A stretch of DNA of 9,227 bases, taken from an uncultured Methanobrevibacter sp. Lineage in GTDB: Archaea > Methanobacteriota > Methanobacteria > Methanobacteriales > Methanobacteriaceae. Positions 4,988 to 9,227 of this stretch are shown piece after piece. A model generated the notes under the pieces. That model searched no databases and was not told where the DNA came from. It saw nothing but the letters and a program-made list of their open reading frames with translations. Made by a program: the position numbers and the translations under genes. The stretch is taken from positions 1-9,227 of the forward strand of contig CACZNW010000006.1 in NCBI GenBank assembly GCA_902782595.1. Reading direction: 5' to 3'. The stretch's first letter is position 1. Every line of letters begins with the position of its first letter.

Positions 4988-7069
4988 ATGTTGACTGTAG
5001 ATGATGAAAAATTAATCAACAAGTGTATCAATGATTTTTTAAAATCAGACAAATCAGTTGATGTTGCCGATTTGAAACTGAAGGTCTGGGACTATGCAAG
5101 AATGATTTCAGATGATGGAAAAATCACAGAAGATGACATCAATGAAATACTCTCCGATCTGGCCGTACTTGACAAAGACATTTCTATAAGCCGGGACTGG
5201 GCATTGAACAAAATAGTTGACACCGATTTATGTGCAAAATGCGGAACATGCAGTGTTGTATGTCCGAACGACCTTGTCAAATTCCAGGAAAGACCATACA
5301 TTTCCGAAGACTGTCTTAGAAAAGGAAACGGCATGTGCCTTGAGGTCTGTCCTAGAATGGTTACCGGAGCATATGATACAAGAAACAGACTGAACTCCTA
5401 TGAGGAGTATCACTATGCAAAATCCGACATTGAAGGCCAGTCCGGAGGAGTTGTTACAAAACTGCTGCAGTGCCTTCTTGATGACGGTGAAATCGACGGG
5501 GCAGTTGTAGTCGGTGCCAATGAATGGAAACCGGTAAGCATGATTGTCACATCCGCTGAAGGATTATTCAAAAACGGCAACACTTCGAAAAGCAAATATG
5601 CAATCTCCTCACTTCAGGCAATCCGCAAGGCCGGTGAAATGGGTCTTGAAAAAATCGCAGTAGTAGGTCTGCCGTGTCAGGTTGCCGGATTGAGAAATAT
5701 TCAGTATCACAAATATATTTCAAAACACGGCGCCGAAAGAGGGAAAAACGGAAAACCGGCTAAAATACCTAAAATAGAATATATTTTTGGGTTGTTCTGT
5801 ACCGAGAAATTTGAATATTCGGAACTTGCCGACAAGGTCAACTCCCTTGATATTTCCATGGATGACGTTGTAAAATGTGACGTCAAGGGTAAAAATTTCA
5901 TTGTTTCAACAGCTGATGAGGACTATCCGATAGGTTTAAATGAAATAAACGCATCTGCAGGATGTCTGATGTGCAGAGACTTTGATGGCGAGCTTGCAGA
6001 CATTAGCTTTGGAGATAAGGGATCACCCAATGGATTTTCAACAGTAATAATCAGAACAGACAAAGGAAGAATCATAGAAAAGTATTTTGACCTCCACAAC
6101 GACGTTAAAGTGGAGGAAATAGAATTCATGAGGAATTTCAAACAGAAACGTTTCAATAAGGAAGTTTCAAGAAGACATGACAGTGGCGAGTATAACTCCT
6201 ATTATTACATCTGGAGGCACGGAGGTGTCGGAGCCGCACAGAACAGTAAGGTTTATGTGAGGTTCAGAACCACAGTCGGAGGATATTACAATCCCGAAAC
6301 CCTGATGAAAGTTTGTGAAGTTGCCGATAAATTCAACTCAAAGATAAAGTTAACCTCCCGTGAGGAAATAGAAATACAGGACGTTGATTTATGTGATGTT
6401 GAGGAACTGGTCGCTGAATTTGATGACGATGACATTCTAATCAACGGAACAGAAGGACCCCTTTTCAGGTCAATCATGGCCTGTCCGGGTGAGGAACACT
6501 GTAACCTCGGACTTATAGATACAAACGAACTTGCACGTGAAATAGAAGAAAGTTATGCTGAAAAACCGGCCAACTATAAATTTAAAATGGGAATTACCGG
6601 ATGCCCGAACAGATGTCTGGCAGTAACCACAACAGATTTCGGTATTAATGGAATTAAGATTCCAAAAACCGCCGATAACTGTAACGGATGCGGAAGATGT
6701 CAGGATGTCTGTAAAGTGGATGCAATTGAGGTTCGGGGAGACACATCAATAACCAACTACAACGTCTGTGTCGGCTGCGGAAAATGCGTCAAGGCATGTC
6801 CAAATGAAGCCAAAAAAGTTAAATTTGAAGGTTATTCTTTATTCATCGGTGGAAAAGGCGGAAGAGAAACAATAATCGGACGTCAGCTCAATGTTAAAAC
6901 CAAACAGGAAGTTTACGATACCCTTGAAGCGGTATTTGAAATCTACAATGAATTAAGTATCAAGCCTCAAAAGGAAAGGCTTGCCCATACCATTCAGCGC
7001 GTTGGAGATTTGTATTTCTTCAACAGGGTTGAGGAGTATAAAAAATCTATAAAATTAATTGAGGATTAA
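4988..7069 (+). CDS. fsr: Fsr-type F420/flavin-linked sirohaem sulfite (or nitrite) reductase
   Basis: This 693-residue cytoplasmic protein has the architecture of coenzyme F420-dependent sulfite reductase, which reduces sulfite to sulfide with F420H2. Residues 1-70 are an acidic, cysteine-poor extension. A ferredoxin-like region follows (Cys82, 85, 88, 92; then Cys109, 117, 121). An FrhB-type flavin/F420 domain (about 140-400) has four cysteines suited to one [4Fe-4S] cluster: LPC230, FC271 and GC326LMC329. The sirohaem reductase half (about 420-693) shows VRFRTTVGG (Arg427) and TSREEIEI (Arg458). The sirohaem-[4Fe-4S] ligands are Cys499-x5-Cys505 and Cys539-x3-Cys543, preceded by the basic pair Lys531/Lys533. 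An inserted two-cluster ferredoxin has Cys565/568/571/575 and Cys594/597/600/604. All expected anion-binding residues are present, so it should be catalytically intact. Sulfite versus nitrite cannot be decided from sequence. fdhA follows after one base, so the FrhB domain may accept electrons from FdhA instead of, or besides, F420H2. Confidence 0.88.
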   Translation: MLTVDDEKLINKCINDFLKSDKSVDVADLKLKVWDYARMISDDGKITEDDINEILSDLAVLDKDISISRDWALNKIVDTDLCAKCGTCSVVCPNDLVKFQERPYISEDCLRKGNGMCLEVCPRMVTGAYDTRNRLNSYEEYHYAKSDIEGQSGGVVTKLLQCLLDDGEIDGAVVVGANEWKPVSMIVTSAEGLFKNGNTSKSKYAISSLQAIRKAGEMGLEKIAVVGLPCQVAGLRNIQYHKYISKHGAERGKNGKPAKIPKIEYIFGLFCTEKFEYSELADKVNSLDISMDDVVKCDVKGKNFIVSTADEDYPIGLNEINASAGCLMCRDFDGELADISFGDKGSPNGFSTVIIRTDKGRIIEKYFDLHNDVKVEEIEFMRNFKQKRFNKEVSRRHDSGEYNSYYYIWRHGGVGAAQNSKVYVRFRTTVGGYYNPETLMKVCEVADKFNSKIKLTSREEIEIQDVDLCDVEELVAEFDDDDILINGTEGPLFRSIMACPGEEHCNLGLIDTNELAREIEESYAEKPANYKFKMGITGCPNRCLAVTTTDFGINGIKIPKTADNCNGCGRCQDVCKVDAIEVRGDTSITNYNVCVGCGKCVKACPNEAKKVKFEGYSLFIGGKGGRETIIGRQLNVKTKQEVYDTLEAVFEIYNELSIKPQKERLAHTIQRVGDLYFFNRVEEYKKSIKLIED
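7061..7066 (+). promoter_or_regulatory. Ribosome binding site of fdhA inside the fsr 3' end
   Basis: GAGGAT within the last two sense codons of fsr lies four bases before the fdhA ATG at 7071. With a single base between the fsr stop and this ATG, translation of the two genes is probably coupled. Confidence 0.55.
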
Positions 7070-7070
7070 A

Positions 7071-9227
7071 ATGGTTGAAATTAAATATGTTCCGACAATC
7101 TGTCCCTACTGCGGTACAGGATGCGGACTGAATCTGGTTGTGAAAAACGGGAAAATCGCAGGTGTGGAACCCTTAAAAAGACACCCTGTAAATGAAGGCA
7201 AGGTATGTCCGAAGGGCAATTTCGGATATCAGTTTGTTAACAGGTCTGACAGACTGACCACTCCCTTAATAAAGGAAAACGGAGAATTCAGAGAAGCTTC
7301 ATGGGACGAAGCACTGGACCTTGTTGCTGCTAAACTCAGGGAAGTGTCAGATGAAGACCCGAATAAAGTCGGATTTTATGCATGTGCCCGATCACCCAAT
7401 GAAAACATCTACATTACTCAAAAACTTGCAAGGGTGGCCTGCGGAACCCAAAATGTTGACCACTGCGCAAGAATCTGCCACGGTCCTACTGTCGCCGGTT
7501 TGGCCACAGCTTTCGGTTCCGGTGCAATGACCAACGGCTTCGACAGCATAAAGGAAGCTGACTACATTTTCTGCATCGGGTCAAACTGTATGGAAGCGCA
7601 CCCGTTATTTGGCCGTAAACTGATTCAGGCCAAAAAGAACGGCGCCAAACTGGTTGTAGTGGATCCCAGATTTACTCCAACAGCCAAAATTGCAGATGAA
7701 TATGTGGAATTCGAAACAGGCACTGACGTAGCACTGATGAACGCAATGATTAAGGTCATAATAGACAATGACCTGCAGGATGATGAATTCATTTCCAAAA
7801 GGACACGGGGCTTTGAGGAAATGAAAAAGACCGTTGAGAAATACACTCCCGAAATGGCTTCAGAAATCACCGGAATCAAACCCGAAGTAATTGAACACCT
7901 GGCCATTGAATATGCATCTGCCGACAGGGCAGCTATTGTCTACTCACTGGGAATCACCGAACACTCTCACGGTGCGGACAATGTAATGTCCACAGCAAAC
8001 CTTGCAATGTTGACAGGCAATATAGGAAGGGAAGGTACCGGTGTTAACCCTCTAAGAGGCCAGAACAACGTTCAGGGAGCCTGTGACGTGGGGGCATTGC
8101 CTTCGGATTACGTCGGATACAGAAAAGTAAGCGATCCCGAGACAACCGCATGGTTCAATGACTACTACAGCGGATACGGATATAAAGTGAACCTGCCGGC
8201 AACTCCCGGCTTAACACTGGTTGAAATGATGAACGCCGCTCATGCAGGTGATTTAAAGGTATTATACATTCACGGAGAAGACCCGGTTTTATCCGATGCC
8301 GATGTAAAACATACAAGAGAGGCTCTGGCAAATCTGGAAATGCTGATTGTACAGGAATGCTTCCTGACAGACACCGCCCAGTGTGCGGATGTTGTGCTTC
8401 CGGCAGCAGGATGGGGTGAACAGGAAGGAACATTCACAAGCGGTGAAAGAAGAGTGCAGTGTCTTCATAAGGCACAGGAACCTCCAAAAGGCGCATGGGT
8501 TGACTGGAAAATCATGGAGGAAATCGCAGTCAGAATGGGAGTTCCAAGACAACTGTTCCACTATGAATCCGCCGAAGAAATTTTCGATGAAATCAGACAG
8601 TGCGCCCCGATAATGGCAGGTATGAACCGTGAAAGACTTGACACTCCAGAAGCACTTCACTGGCCATGTCTGTCTGTTGATGACCCGTGCCAGCCGCTGA
8701 TGCACAAGGACAAATTCGCACATCCCGATGGATTGGGTGTATTTCAGGCACTTGAGCATAAAGGGCCTGTTGAAACGGTTGATGATGAATATCCGTTACT
8801 GTTAACAACTACAAGAATACTGTTCCATTATCATGCGGCAATGACCCGAAGATGTGAAACCCTGTCCAACGAAGTAAAAACTGGATTTATTGAAATCAAC
8901 CCGGAAGATGCCAAAAAAAGAGGAATACTCGACGGTGAAGTTGTAAGGGCATTTTCAAGAAGAGGAGAAATTGCAATTCCTGCCCGTGTAACCGAAGATA
9001 TCCGACAGGGCATCGTGAACATTCCGATGCACTTTGTGGAATGCGCAGCCAATGTATTGACCAATTCCGATTCTTTCGACCCCAAATCCAAAATGGTTGA
9101 ATTAAAGGCCTGTGCTATTCAGGTGGAAAAACTCCCTGAAGAGCTGGAAATGAAAGGTGAAGTTTACAGGGACGGTACGGACACCCGAATCAGAGCCGAA
9201 GAAATGTCAACAACTACTGTAAAAAAA
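7071..9227 (+). CDS. fdhA: Formate dehydrogenase catalytic subunit FdhA (3' end at window edge)
   Basis: The reading frame is open for 719 codons to the last base of the window with no stop seen. It encodes a Mo/W-bis-molybdopterin guanine dinucleotide formate dehydrogenase subunit that oxidises formate to CO2. The N-terminal [4Fe-4S] domain has Cys11-x2-Cys14-x3-Cys18 and Cys46, followed by Lys48, the usual electron-relay lysine. The active-site block DHCARICHGPT places Cys136 (codon 7476-7478, TGC) at the selenocysteine position with His137 next to it. Arg329 in NPLRGQNN matches the catalytic arginine, at the same spacing as in E. coli FdhF. The C-terminal pterin dinucleotide-binding domain begins near residue 575 (TTTRILFHYHAAMTRR) and ends around LKACAIQVEKL. 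About 30 further residues make a short tail, so the gene probably ends at or just past the window edge. No twin-arginine signal is seen, which fits a cytoplasmic enzyme. The usual partner FdhB is not upstream; the Fsr-type gene is. Confidence 0.93.
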   Translation, partial: MVEIKYVPTICPYCGTGCGLNLVVKNGKIAGVEPLKRHPVNEGKVCPKGNFGYQFVNRSDRLTTPLIKENGEFREASWDEALDLVAAKLREVSDEDPNKVGFYACARSPNENIYITQKLARVACGTQNVDHCARICHGPTVAGLATAFGSGAMTNGFDSIKEADYIFCIGSNCMEAHPLFGRKLIQAKKNGAKLVVVDPRFTPTAKIADEYVEFETGTDVALMNAMIKVIIDNDLQDDEFISKRTRGFEEMKKTVEKYTPEMASEITGIKPEVIEHLAIEYASADRAAIVYSLGITEHSHGADNVMSTANLAMLTGNIGREGTGVNPLRGQNNVQGACDVGALPSDYVGYRKVSDPETTAWFNDYYSGYGYKVNLPATPGLTLVEMMNAAHAGDLKVLYIHGEDPVLSDADVKHTREALANLEMLIVQECFLTDTAQCADVVLPAAGWGEQEGTFTSGERRVQCLHKAQEPPKGAWVDWKIMEEIAVRMGVPRQLFHYESAEEIFDEIRQCAPIMAGMNRERLDTPEALHWPCLSVDDPCQPLMHKDKFAHPDGLGVFQALEHKGPVETVDDEYPLLLTTTRILFHYHAAMTRRCETLSNEVKTGFIEINPEDAKKRGILDGEVVRAFSRRGEIAIPARVTEDIRQGIVNIPMHFVECAANVLTNSDSFDPKSKMVELKACAIQVEKLPEELEMKGEVYRDGTDTRIRAEEMSTTTVKK

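Noticed and set aside
7476..7478. Possible selenocysteine codon at the FdhA active site
   Set aside because: The codon is TGC (Cys136); no in-frame TGA is present anywhere in the 719 codons, so no selenocysteine machinery needs to be invoked.
8289..8759. A 156-codon open frame on the minus strand inside fdhA
   Set aside because: It is antisense to a conserved, uninterrupted FdhA frame and its translation (Cys- and His-rich, low complexity) resembles no family; it is a shadow of fdhA codon use.
1..9227. Mobile element, CRISPR array or phage genes
   Set aside because: No transposase or integrase reading frame, no regularly spaced repeats and no terminal inverted repeats are visible; gene order looks like ordinary chromosomal metabolism.

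Overview
The window looks like chromosomal DNA of a methanogenic archaeon, most likely a member of the Methanobacteriales such as Methanobrevibacter. This is inferred from gene content and style, not from a database match. The supporting signs are AT-rich intergenic DNA with TATATATA promoter boxes, GGTGAT/GGGGGAT-type ribosome binding sites, an oligo-T terminator, an archaeal 6-phospho-3-hexuloisomerase, an F420-type FrhB domain fused to a sirohaem sulfite reductase (Fsr), and an archaeal-type formate dehydrogenase catalytic subunit with Cys in place of selenocysteine.

Layout. Positions 1-124 are a gene-free AT-rich tail with an oligo-T terminator for the first gene. 125-1039 (-) is a PfkB/ribokinase-family sugar or nucleoside kinase. 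1040-1211 is intergenic, with the kinase promoter region and an inverted repeat. 1212-2081 (-) is a one-component regulator: a ModE/LysR-like winged helix fused to a periplasmic-binding-protein-like ligand domain. Divergent from it is hxlB (2138-2728, +). fdhD (2720-3466, -) converges on hxlB with a 9-base overlap. Divergent from fdhD is the start of a plus-strand cluster: a rubredoxin-like/glutamate-synthase-like flavoprotein (3537-4922), an Fsr-type protein (4988-7069), and fdhA (7071 to the window edge).

How it may work together. FdhA (Mo/W-bis-pterin formate dehydrogenase), FdhD (which sulfurates the FdhA cofactor) and a regulator whose ligand domain resembles molybdate/tungstate-binding proteins form a coherent formate/Mo-W island. 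The unusual point is that fdhA follows the Fsr-type gene after a single base. Methanogen FdhA normally works with FdhB, a flavoprotein of the FrhB family, and the Fsr-type protein carries exactly such a domain joined to a complete sirohaem-[4Fe-4S] reductase. This suggests, but does not prove, a formate-linked sulfite (or nitrite) reductase in which FdhA feeds electrons straight into Fsr. The rubredoxin-like flavoprotein upstream may be an accessory redox protein. An ordinary fdhB just beyond the window would weaken the idea. hxlB and the PfkB kinase look like neighbouring central sugar-phosphate or nucleoside metabolism genes without an obvious link to the redox cluster.
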